From the NCBI GenBank assembly GCA_963210315.1, contig OY723319.1:1116001-1180000 (forward strand): 64,000 nucleotides of DNA. The letters run 5' to 3'. The notes beneath the pieces are model-generated. The model had not been told where the DNA came from, searched no databases, and saw only the letters and a list, made by a program, of their open reading frames with translations. Position 1 is the first letter of the stretch; each line of letters begins with the position of its first letter. The stretch comes from Rhynchopus euleeides (lineage: Eukaryota > Euglenozoa > Diplonemea > Diplonemida > Diplonemidae). Of this stretch, positions 23,120 through 32,914 are shown one piece after another. Both the position numbers and the translations under genes were made by a program.

Positions 23120-23306
23120 TATATCAAGTAAAAATACATGTATAATAGTTGACATGCAAGTATTATACTTGTATTTTTACTTGATATACATGTATTTTAC
23201 ATGTATATTTCAGGCATATACATGTATTATACATGTATAATAGTTGACATGCAAGTATTATACATGTATAATACATGTATATACTTGTAGTTATACATGT
23301 AAAATT
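23120..23306. repeat. AT-rich palindromic subterminal array, right end
   Basis: Inverted counterpart of the left array: the same ACATGTAT and GTTGACATGCAAG units in reverse order, shorter than the left array (about 190 against 465 bp). Confidence 0.75.
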
Positions 23307-23570
23307 TACAAGATCCCACCGTGAGGTCAGGCTGGCGACCCAGGTTTTCAGGGTGACACCAGGATTTCCTCGAAATTTTGGGTGACCCCCCACCCCCTGG
23401 TCGGGCACCCTACCAGGGGGGGGGGGGGGGTCACGAGGGGGGGTATGGGGGGGGGTACCCCCCCTACCCGACCCCCCTCCCGACTCGGGAGGGGGGGGGT
23501 CAGGAGGTGGTACTTTCACCCAATTGATGTTTCCCAGTAATAGGTGTAAATGGGCACCCCATGGCCAAAA

Positions 23571-25960
23571 TGACCCCATCGCGATCCGCACAGATTCCAA
23601 ACGTTCAAAAGAACGGGTTTTTGGAAAATCCGAGGGGGGGGTCCCGCTGGGTGGGTAGGTGGGGTGTAGTGGACTGGCTGCCTCCCAGACACCCCCACGA
23701 CCAGTCCCTGAACCAGACCCGTGTTTCATGGGTGATACTTGGCTCACACACCATCAAAGTGACCCCACTGTGATCCGCACAAATTCCAAACGTTCAAAAG
23801 AAAGAGGTTTTGGAACACCCGAGGAGGGGGTCCCGCTGGGTGGGTGGGGTGTCATGGTGTGTGTCACCCAGCCACCCTTCACCCATAACCAGCCCCTGAA
23901 CCAGACCGCTTTTTCATGGGTGAAGCTGGGCACCTAGACCACCAAAGTGACCCCACTACGATCCGCAAAAGTTTCAAACGTTCAAAAGAACGGGGTTTTG
24001 GAACACCCGAGGAGGGGGTCCCACTGGGTGGGTAGGTGGGTGTGGTTATAAAGTTTTAAGGCGGTGTCGCCCTGCACGGGCAGTAGCACCTCCCCTTCAG
24101 TATCGCACTCCCGAAGGATTCCCCAACACGACGTGACACCGGTTTCGACGCGTACTCTTCGTACCCCTCCCCCCGGCCGCGTCTCTTCAGCGAAGAACCG
24201 GGGATAATCGGACCAGGGCTAGCTAAACCCTGGTGGTGTCACGGGTGGGGTTGGAGAGGGAGAAAAGGAAGAAATGAAGTTGCGAAAAAGTCAAACACTG
24301 ACACGTGAAATCAATAAAAAAGCGGTATATATCGCCCCCTTGCTGCGACAAAGACACTAAATAGTCAGGCCGCTCCAAGAGTCTTGAGGGCTTGAAGGAA
24401 GAAACAGGTTGCTGATGAGTCTCAGGAGCAGGCACCTTTTGTCCGCCCACATGACCTTCGCCCGAAGGCGAACCTCGTCCAGCTTGGCTCGATCGCCACA
24501 GAGAAGGGGTTCATTCTCCGCTGTGGTGAACATCTTAAAAACCGAGGGTGCAGAGGTGGGGCAGCCCACTGGTGCGACAGCAGACCGCCCCCGGATAGCT
24601 ATAACTAGTGCATAGGAAGAATACGACGGCACACGCAACAGATGCCGAAGGCACAACGGCGGGTCACTTTTAACCACCAGAGGAGTGGCACTCCCGAGGG
24701 GTGGGGTAGGGGGGAAGTCACAACACTTTCGAAGGAAGAAAAGGGGCAAATGGGATGTTTTGTGCAAGGTAGAAAGGAAGTCACAACATGAGGCAGGGGG
24801 GATTGCTCATCAGGCCTGGGGGAATAGAGGGTTTGTGTGTGGTTATAAAGTTTTAAGGCGGTGTCGCCCTGCACGGGCAGTAGCACCTCCCCTTCAGTAT
24901 CGCACTCCCGAAGGATTCCCCAACACGGCGTGACACCGGTTTCGACGCGTACTCTTCGTACCCCTCCCCCCGGCCGCGTCTCTTCAGCGAAGAACCGGGG
25001 ATAATCGGACCAGGGCTAGCTAAACCCTGGTGGTGTCACGGGTGGGGTTGGAGAGGGAGAAAAGGAAGAAATGAAGTTGCGAAAAAGTCAAACACTGACA
25101 CGTGAAATCAATAAAAAAGCGGTATATATCGCCCCCTTGCTGCGACAAAGACACTAAATAGTCAGGCCGCTCCAAGAGTCTTGAGGGCTTGATGGGTAGG
25201 TGGGTGTGGGCTGACTGCCTCCCAGCCACGCTGACCAGCCCCTGAACCAGACCCGTGTTTCATGGGTGAAACTTGGCTCGCACACCACCAAAGTGACCCC
25301 ACTGTGATCCGCACAAATTCCAAACGTTCAAAAGAAAGGGGTTTTGGAACACCCGCGGAGGGGGTCCCGCTGGGTGGGTGGGCTGGCTGACTCTCGGCCG
25401 TGTGGCTACCTCAGTCACTTTCTCTTCGGACCAGCCCCTGAACCAGAGGCACATTTCATGGACGATTTTTGCCACATAGACCTATAAAATGACCCCACTA
25501 CGATCCGCAAAAGTTTCAAACGTTCAAAAGAACGGGGTTTTGGAACACCCGAGGAGGGGGTCCCGCTGGGTGGGTGGCTGGGTGGGGTGGCATGGTGTGT
25601 TACTCCCAGTCACCTTCACCCATGACCAGCCCCTGAACCAGAGCCACATTTCATGGACAAAGTTTGTCACCTAGACCTACAAAGTGACCCCACTACGATG
25701 CGCACAGATTCCAAATATTCAAAAGAAGGGGGTTTCGGAACACCCGAGGAGGGGGTCCCGCTGGGTGGGTGGGCTGGCTGACTCTCGGCCTCCCAGTCAC
25801 AGTCTCCTATGACCAGCCCCTGAACTAGACCCACATTTCATGGGTGAAGCTTGGCACCTAGACCCACAGTGTGACCCCACTACGATCCGCACAGAGCCCA
25901 AAGAGTGCAATGGAAGGGGTCAATCGCGATTCCGCGAGTCGAAGATTCCGCACTTTTGGG
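23571..25960 (+). repeat. Tandem array of seven ~190-bp units
   Basis: Units begin TGACCCCA(C/T)...CGATCCGCAcA and contain CAAACGTTCAAAAGAA, GGAGGGGGTCCCGCTGGGTG and ACCAGCCCCTGAACCAGA. Starts: 23571, 23760, 23948, 25294, 25490, 25685, 25872; spacing 182-196 once the insertion at 24046-25192 is removed. A single related unit start sits at about 21925 inside the pogo-like element. Short frames across it are non-coding. Confidence 0.8.
24046..25192. mobile_element. Short element with 350-bp terminal direct repeats (LTR-like, non-autonomous)
   Basis: Direct repeats 24046-24395 and 24843-25192 are almost identical (I saw one difference), around a 447-bp interior with no gene. The insertion splits unit 3 of the tandem array and is bounded by a 17-bp duplication, TGGGTAGGTGGGTGTGG (24029-24045 and 25193-25209). 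The near identity of the repeats implies a very recent event. The long target duplication is unlike typical LTR retrotransposons (4-6 bp) and fits better with a Penelope-type or other target-primed element, or a TRIM-like derivative; the class is unresolved. Confidence 0.7.
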
Positions 25961-26146
25961 TCACTTTCAGGTGATGTCAGGTCACTGGAGTGACTGCAGA
26001 TAGCCCATTTTCAGGGTGGGAGCCCTACTCGTACGTCACCCAGATTCAGCCCAAACCCGTGCACCCAGGGTGCACGGTCGCCGGGAGCGCGTGGGCACCC
26101 GGAAACAGGTCGCATTTGCGCGCGCTGCCTGCACCCTGCACGCCAG

Positions 26147-26184
<38 letters not shown>

Positions 26185-26404
26185 TACCCCCTACCCCCCC
26201 CCCCCCCCGACGTTCACGACCCCCCAGAAAATTACCCCAGCCCCTGCCCCCCCCCCCATCCCCCAACATTGCAACAACATTGCAAGAGGGGGTGCTAGAA
26301 TGCCCCCCCCCTCCCATTGCGAGAAGGTCCTGGGAGACTTACTTTTCCATTCACTCTCGACGATCAAAAAAAAACTCCCCCCCCTCCCCTCCCCTTCATC
26401 TGCA
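25961..26404. other. Spacer with long poly-C tract
   Basis: No gene. It contains a ~60-base C-rich homopolymer region (26148-26210) and, near 26330-26361, the GGGAGACTT/TCCATTCACTCTCGACG motif also found at about 4730. Confidence 0.4.
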
Positions 26405-26553
26405 CACGGTGGACTCCCACCCCCTGGAGCGGGAGTCTGCCCTGCTATTTTTGGTGCCCAGACGACCCCCGCGAGCGGGGGTCGGACCTCGCCAGACCCC
26501 CGATATTCCGGTATCCCAAAAAGGTGCACCCTGACGTGTGGGAGTCCACCGTG
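26405..26553. mobile_element. 149-bp CACGGTGG-ended inverted-repeat element
   Basis: Ends are CACGGTGGACTCCCAC and its inverse GTGGGAGTCCACCGTG, with CA just outside both ends as a possible 2-bp duplication. It lies in the presumed 5' leader of the CLEC16A homologue, 54 bp before the chosen start. The CLEC16A reading frame happens to stay open through it, but the translation there is not conserved-looking. Confidence 0.6.
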
Positions 26554-26607
26554 CACAACTCCATCACCCACCACCCACCCACCCCACCCAGGCTGTGTGG
26601 AGGGGAG

Positions 26608-29600
26608 ATGCCATGGGTGCCTTGGGCGGCGAAGCCGAAGAATCGGTTGTCGCCGGAGTACCTGCTCGGTCTCTGCAATGACATCATCAAATGCAGCCAG
26701 AACGTGGAGGGGTTGCGGAATGCGGATCAGGTGGTGGACACGCTGAAGCAGCTGGCGGAGCTGCTGGTGTGGGGCGACCGGAACGAGCCGAAGATGTTCG
26801 ACGTGTTCCTCGAGAGGAACATGCTTCCCTACCTCACCGAGCTCCTCTGCGCGAAGGTGCCGGTGGCTGTGCGGATCCAGCTGATCCAGACCCTCTACAT
26901 CCTCATCCAGAACGTCGCCTGCCCGACCAGCATATTCTACCTGCTCAGCGGCAACCACATCAACAAGCTCATCATGTTCGAAGGGTTCGACTTCGACGGC
27001 GACGACGAGCTTCTCTCCCATTTCATCAACTTCCTGAAATCCCTCTCGCTCCGGCTCGACGAGGGCACCATACAGTGTTTCTACAACAGGGAGACCGACT
27101 CATTCCCTCTGTACGTTGCAACGGAGAAGTTTCTCACAAAGGATCTCGGAAACCCCCTCGTGACAGCTGCCGCCCGCGCGGTTGTCGTCCACATGTGCCA
27201 GGTGAAGGATGAATACGTCCTCAACTATGTCGTGCGGTCTGCAAACTACGTCAAGACAGTCTTCCAAAGCCTCTGCTCCCTGCAGACGAAGCTCGACGCC
27301 CTCCTGACCCCCTTCGAGGAGAGCGTGAACCACTTCCTCCACCCGGAGGCCCTCCCGAGGCCCTTCGCACCGCCGGTCTCCCTTGCGGTCCTCAGCTCTG
27401 CAATCGAGGATATCCTCGAGGATTACTCGCACCTCGACGATCTGCTGTCCGTGCGTGAGAAGGACGCCCTCCGCTTCTCCGTGTTCGAGGAGACCATATC
27501 GTACTGCAGGCGGATCAGCCCCGTCTTGCAGGGGCTGGACCCCCCTGCACCGCGCACCCCCCGCTCCAGCCCCGCCATGCAGATCACCGTTCCGAAGTGT
27601 GTCTGCTTCGTGCTGACAGCACAGTGGCTCTACCTCCTCCGGGAGGACAAAGAGTTTATCGAGATGGTGGCGCGCGCTCTCTCTGGGAGTGATGAGACTG
27701 TCGTGTTGGAGCGCCCCCCAAGCCCGGTGAAGCCTGTTGTAAAAATCCCCCAGTTTCTGGCAGCCGCCGCGGAGGCCGCCGCGGCGGAATCGGCTGCAGG
27801 GGGGAGCAACCTCTCCAGGACACACAGCGCATGCAACGACGTCGACTCCACCGGGTCGGAGGCTGACCTCCCGACGGAAGCCGCTGCGATCGTCGCACAC
27901 CCTCCTTCCTCCGACCCACCCCCTACAGCGGAGGAGGCGCCGGACGCCCCCACCCTTCCCGCCGGGGAAGCGGCAGACAGCGCCACCGAAGGGGATGCCG
28001 CCACCCCGCTGGGGGTCGACTCCCGTGTGGAAGACATCCCGACCTCCCCGCAGCACCACGACCCCCATCTGGGTGCCTGCGCATCGCCCCCCCCGGGGGA
28101 GCGCGACGCCGCGGTGTTCGGGGAGTCGTTCCACAACCCGGTCCCCAGGCTCGCGAGGTGGTTCCCCGATGGGTGGATCTCCTCCAACCTCGACAGCGGC
28201 GCGGATGAGGACCCCCGGACCCCGCAGGCGGTTCTCAGCTTCCTCCTCGCCGCGTGCGAATCCTCCCGGATCAACCGGAGCGACGCGATGCTCGATAGCA
28301 TGGGCTTCCTCCCCAGGAGCAAACGAGATGCCGTCAAAACCGCCGCCTCCCCGGGGATCATGCAACCCTTCCCCACGGGAGACCCTACAGACGCCTCTCC
28401 ACCACCCCCCCTCGGCGCGGAGCAGGAGGGGGGGGATGCAGAGGAGGAGGCGGCAGCTCTCGATTCGGAGGCAGGGGGTGGGGGGGCCCTCCCGGTTCTC
28501 TCCGAAGAGGCTGCGTCCGGCGGGGGCTCGTCGAGGATGGTGAAGGCGCCAGCGGGGCAGGCGGGGCAGCCCTCCGCAGGGGGTGCGGTTTTCAACGAGC
28601 TGGAGCTCCCCCCGGTGCTGGCGAAGGGCGTGTCGGATTCGCCGGCTCCCATCCCCTCCCGCCCGGAGAGGGAAGGGGGCCTCCCTTACGACAAGGCCTG
28701 GGCAGATGAGGCGATTGGCGGGACGGATTACCCTTTCTATACAGTGGAGATGGTGCTGCTCCACCTCTGCGAGATTGTGCGGACCCTGCCGAGCAGAGGG
28801 AGGTTGGAAACCGTGGAGCTGGCCTGCCGCGCCCTCCTCGCCCTGGCGGATCGGGGCGGGGGGGCGGGGGGGGATGGGGAGCCCTTTCTTATGGAGGCAT
28901 ACCACATCACGCTGCTGAAGGATGCCTACCAGATGTCGTGCTGCAACATCCGGAGGCGGTTTGACACCCTGAAGAAGGCGCTTCTCTCCGAAGGGGCGAT
29001 TGTCCCCCTCTCCGGTGGGGGAGGTGGCACCACCTCCGAACCGGCAGGGGCTGTGCCACCCCCTGCCGCCACCCCATCTGGCTCCCCGACACCCCCACCC
29101 CCACCTGCAGAGGAGGGCGTCACACCCGACACCCCTGCCGCTGACGCCTCTGCGGATCCCTCCGCCGCCAACCTCACCACCACTCCCCCAGCCGAGGAGG
29201 GCCAGGCCCCCCCTTCGCCAGGGTCTGTCCCGCCTCCGGCGTTGTCAGGCCCGCCACCGCCTCTGTCCCCGCCTGCCGGGGATGGGGGGTCTGGGAGGGG
29301 GAACCCTCCGCAGGCTGTGCCTGCGGCAGGGCGGGGGAGGTCGTCCTCTGCGGTGTTCTACGCGGTGAGCGGGAGGCACCCTGTTCTGAAGAACACGAGC
29401 CTTGCGAGCAGCGTCTCCTCTGCAGAGGGGAGGTGGGTGTCGGACCCTGTCGAGGTGCTCTACCTCGTCGTCTCCGGGCAGCTCCCCCTGGCTGCAAAGC
29501 TCCGCGCGATGCGCCCGAAGGAGCTGTTCGCCGAGACGGTGCTGCTCCCCACAGCCCCTGCCCCAGAGACAGGCGCTGCCGGTGTCAACCGCGGCGCCGG

Positions 29601-32600
29601 CGGATCCGCCGCCGGCGGGATCTCCGGCGGGTTCCTCTCGGCATCACAGAGGCCTGGAGGCGGGGTGGGTAGCGGAAACCCCTCCTTCGCCAGCTCCCCC
29701 TCCTCCGCAGCTGCGGGGCAGTATGGGAGGCGGTGGGGTGGGGCGGGCGGCGGCGACGGCTCCACCCGGCAGTTTGGGGATGGGGAAACCGCGACGCAGA
29801 TGTCCCCCGAGGCGAGCATGAGCTTTGCCAGCGCGAGCCCCAGCCCCCCCGGGTCACCCGGGGCCTACGGCAGGGGCGGGGCGAGCCCCGGGTTGTATGT
29901 GATAGTCGGGTCGAGCGGGGCGAAGGTGCGGAAGGGGGAGCAGATGGACACCAAGATGCTGAAGCGCCTCCCGCAGGGGACAGAGGTTGCGGTGGTGGAG
30001 GTGCGGGCCAGGCGGGCACGGCTGGCGCACCCCATGGAGGGGTGGGTGTCGCTGTGGGGCGGCGATGGGGTGCCGATTCTCGAGGCGCGCGACACGCAGC
30101 AGCAGCAAGGGATGCTGGGGGCGGGCACCGGATATGTGTGTGCCGACTCGGTGTCGGGAGGTGCCTTCTCGGCGGTGCCATCCCGCACCCCGGAGTGGCT
30201 GCGGAAGCTGCCCCTGCAGCAGCGCCTGCCGCTGCCCTCGCATGCCGACGACGAGCTGTCCCGTGTGGAGGCGACGGCCTTCCTCCTCATCCGTGCGACG
30301 GTGTTCCGCCTGCTGCGGCGTGAGGATCTCATCGACACCCATCTGCGGCAGCCGCTCGAGGGGAAGTTCGCCTCCCGCCTCGGGGAGGCGGTGCAGAAGG
30401 AGGAGCTGAGGGAGCCGGTGCGGTGCCAGGTGTGCCTGCAGCCGCACCCGCAGCTGGGGAACCCCCCGCAGGCCACGCAGGATCTGGTGGCACGCACGAC
30501 GGTATGTTGTTGCGCATGGGGGGGGGGGGTAGGGAAAACCTTAAGGGGTAAACTTTACGGGATTTTTCACATAGGCGAGGAACACGCACAAAATGGCTGT
30601 AAACCTGAAACCCCGGCCCCTGGGAGTATTTGGGGGCGGTCTGGGTGGTTTTTGGGGGTATTTGGTCACTTCTGAGCCAATCCGTGACCATGCTCAAAAA
30701 AGTGTCATGGTTTGGTTCCGGCCCCCTCATTTGAACCACCCTTCCGAGCCCGTCCCGCCCTACTTGCCCGCAACATTCCGCCTTTTCTTGTCTTGGGTGG
30801 GCACTTATGCCTTCGGTTCAATTTGGGAGCAAATGCGTGTGGCAAGCTTGGGAAGGAGCGTCTTCTCGCCGGCATTTCCTGATAACACTTGCTGCAGCGT
30901 ACACCGACCACTGCGCCTGCCGGTTTGCACACCGAATAAGGCTTTGGAACCCACACCGGCATATTTTCCAAAGACGCCAGCCCCAAAATCCACTCGCGCA
31001 CCGTCTCCAGCCTCTCCTTTCCATCTGCGGCTGAGTTCCCCAGCATTCTGACCGTCGTCCGGCATCTCTTTTAGCTCTTGCAGTGCTGCAATGAAGAGCG
31101 CGTAAGTGGGGGTGATGGTGCAGATGACGAGGATCATCGCCACTGAGAAGTGCCACTGCAGTACCGGAGAGCCGGGGTGACACAGGTTATACACCACACC
31201 CACTTCGCTGTTGCCGTTACCCCTGATGAAGTCCCCAATGCATCCGACACCTCAAGGAGGGCACATAATATCGCCTCCCGAGCGACGCCCTTGCATTCGC
31301 AGACACACCTGATCTTTGTTGAGGATGTCGGCAGAAACCTGACAGAACACTCGCTGAAATACCATTTTCTTGGCCCGATAGTACTCAGATGTCTCATCAG
31401 AGGCGGCAGAACGTGGTACATGACGGGGGATGGTGATGACGCAGGTGACAGGGTGCTCGGGAGACTCACCCGGGGAGGGGTTCGGTACCAAACCATGACA
31501 CTTTTTTCAACACAGCGTTTCAGCCGCGTTCCGGGGCACCAAAGTGGGTGACCCACACCCAGGGGCGGTTTTTGGGGTGGTCTGGCCACTTTTTCAGCAT
31601 TTTTGGGGGGTTTCTGGTCGAAAATTGCCTATGTCGAAAAATGTCGTAAAGTTGACGGATTTCGGTACCTTAAGACGGTCCCTACTGGGGGGGGTCAAAT
31701 ACAAGGGGGGGGGCCTATTAGAAGGGGGGGGTCTGAAAATTCGAAATCCATAAAATTTTTCGCCGAATACAAGGGGGGGGGGGCTTGTATTCGGCGGAAG
31801 CCGAATTTCAGCCAAATTTTAAATTTTCAGCCCCCCCCCTTGTATTTGACCCCCCCCTTCTATTTGGCCACCCACTGCAAAAATTGCCTAAAATTTTGGG
31901 CCCCCAAAAACCCCCAAAAAACTCGATCCTACGCCGAATACAAGGGGGGGGGGCTTCTATTTAGCCCCCCCCAGTAGGGGGGGGGTGGAGGGTGTGAGGG
32001 AGAGGGAGAGGGAGATCTGCAGAGGAGGTTGCCAGGATGAGCGGGTTTCGGTTGCCCCCCCCCCCCCCCCCGCCTTAGGAGGGCGCGGGTGCCGGCATGC
32101 TAACCCTGAAGTTCAGGGATGAGATCTTTCTTGCAGGAGAGGGGGGGAGGGGGATCACGGATCTCTCCCCGACCCAATGGAGAGGGGGGGGGGGGTGGAA
32201 GAGAGGGGAGGCGGAGGAAGGAGGAAGAGGGAACCTCCCCCACCCACCACCTCACACCCCACACACGCGCCAAAATACAGGGGAGCGTCTTCTACCTCTG
32301 TGTGGCTGACAACGAGCTGCTGCTGCTGCGCGACGGGAGCACCCCGTCTGAGGTTGTCGCGGTTGCAGTGCTGCCCCTCTTCTGTGTGTCGGCTTACGTG
32401 GACCCGCAGCTGAGCTATAGGTATGTTGCATGGGGGTTCTAGGAGGAGTGCCCTCCTCGCATGATGCAGGGCTGTGCAGCTGTGCTGTGCTGCACGTCTG
32501 CTCTGTGGGGATCTGCTGCAGGCCGGTGACATTCTGCGATGCAGAAGGTCAGGTCCACGCCTGTAAGGTTCAATGCCACGCTGCACACCCCCGCGCCCTC

Positions 32601-32914
32601 CTCAGATTGTATCTCCGTTGCCGCAGCTTCTCCTGCCTTCTGAAGCTGGAGTCACCGACAGTCTGCCAGAGCGTGGCGTCGAAGGTATGTTGCTGTGATG
32701 AAGCTGGGCGGGGCGGGGGGGGACAAGCTGTGTGGCCTGCACTGCTCTCTCGGGGGGAAGTTCAAATCCAAACCAACTGGCACCCGGACAACAGTATAAC
32801 CGCCACCACACCCAATCCCCTCCACACACACAGCTGTCGTCCATCTCTGGGAAGATGCGGAAGACGAAAATCGAAGCTTTGTGCCATGCGCTGCAGGACG
32901 GCGCGAGTCTGTGA
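26608..32914 (+). CDS. CLEC16A: CLEC16A/Ema/GFS9 homologue (FPL domain), four exons, about 1425 aa
   Basis: Exons 26608-30501, 32281-32420, 32522-32684, 32834-32914; donors GTATGT and all joins keep frame. The ATG at 26608 is chosen because the conserved part starts soon after (LSPEYLLGLCNDIIKC). The FPL domain is clear: LLVWGDRNEPKMFDVFLERNMLPYL, VRIQLIQTLYILIQNV, SIFYLLSGNHINKLI, then LSHFINFLKSLSLRLD and IQCFYN. A second conserved block (YPFYTVEMVLLHLCEIVR) follows a long Ser/Pro/Ala-rich insert, and the last exons give the C-terminal domain, ending in a basic KMRKTKIEAL. It is longer than human CLEC16A (1053 aa) because of low-complexity inserts. Relatives act on endosomes and lysosomes in autophagy, mitophagy and vacuolar trafficking. 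Intron 1 (1.78 kb) carries two mobile elements. Confidence 0.88.
30530..31684. mobile_element. TA-flanked inverted-repeat element inside CLEC16A intron 1
   Basis: Ends read TAGGGAAAACCTTAAGG and CCTTAAGACGGTCCCTA. Further in, AAAAAAGTGTCATGGTTTGG (about 30697) is inverted at about 31487-31506. Arms are about 180 bp and more diverged than in the 16.8-kb element of nearly equal length (1155 against 1151 bp). No transposase. Older, non-autonomous, Tc1/mariner-pogo-type target duplication. Confidence 0.65.
31685..31974. mobile_element. 290-bp MITE with CTGGGGGG ends abutting the previous element
   Basis: Ends CTGGGGGGGGTCAAATACAA and its inverse (TATTTAGCCCCCCCCAG) are flanked by TA at 31683-31684 and 31975-31976; the left TA is also the right TA of the preceding element. 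The interior carries further GAATACAAG...CTTGTATTC palindromes. Poly-G tracts make the exact length uncertain. Confidence 0.65.

Larger units (their letters stand above)
17993..23323. mobile_element. Pogo-like DNA transposon, 5.3 kb, with long palindromic ends
   Basis: The ends are inverted copies: CACGGTGGGATCTTGTAAAT at 17993 and its reverse complement ending at 23323. The inversion continues through AT-rich ACATGTAT arrays and a GTAAAAATGTTCCAAGTTCC / TTCCATCTTTTTTACG block. The dinucleotide AG sits just outside both ends, a possible 2-bp target duplication. It carries one open transposase gene (18927-21149, minus). The 3' third (21.6-22.9 kb) holds nested small repeats (element C, a 50-bp palindrome, repeat B and hairpin A), so the element has itself been a target. 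The intact gene suggests recent activity. Confidence 0.75.

Noticed and set aside
24405-24440. CTGATGAG as a hammerhead ribozyme core in the small direct-repeat element
   Set aside because: No matching GAAA core segment or stems could be paired, and it lies in the interior rather than the terminal repeats.
27100-28905. 601-aa antisense frame
   Set aside because: Shadow of the CLEC16A homologue in GC-rich sequence.
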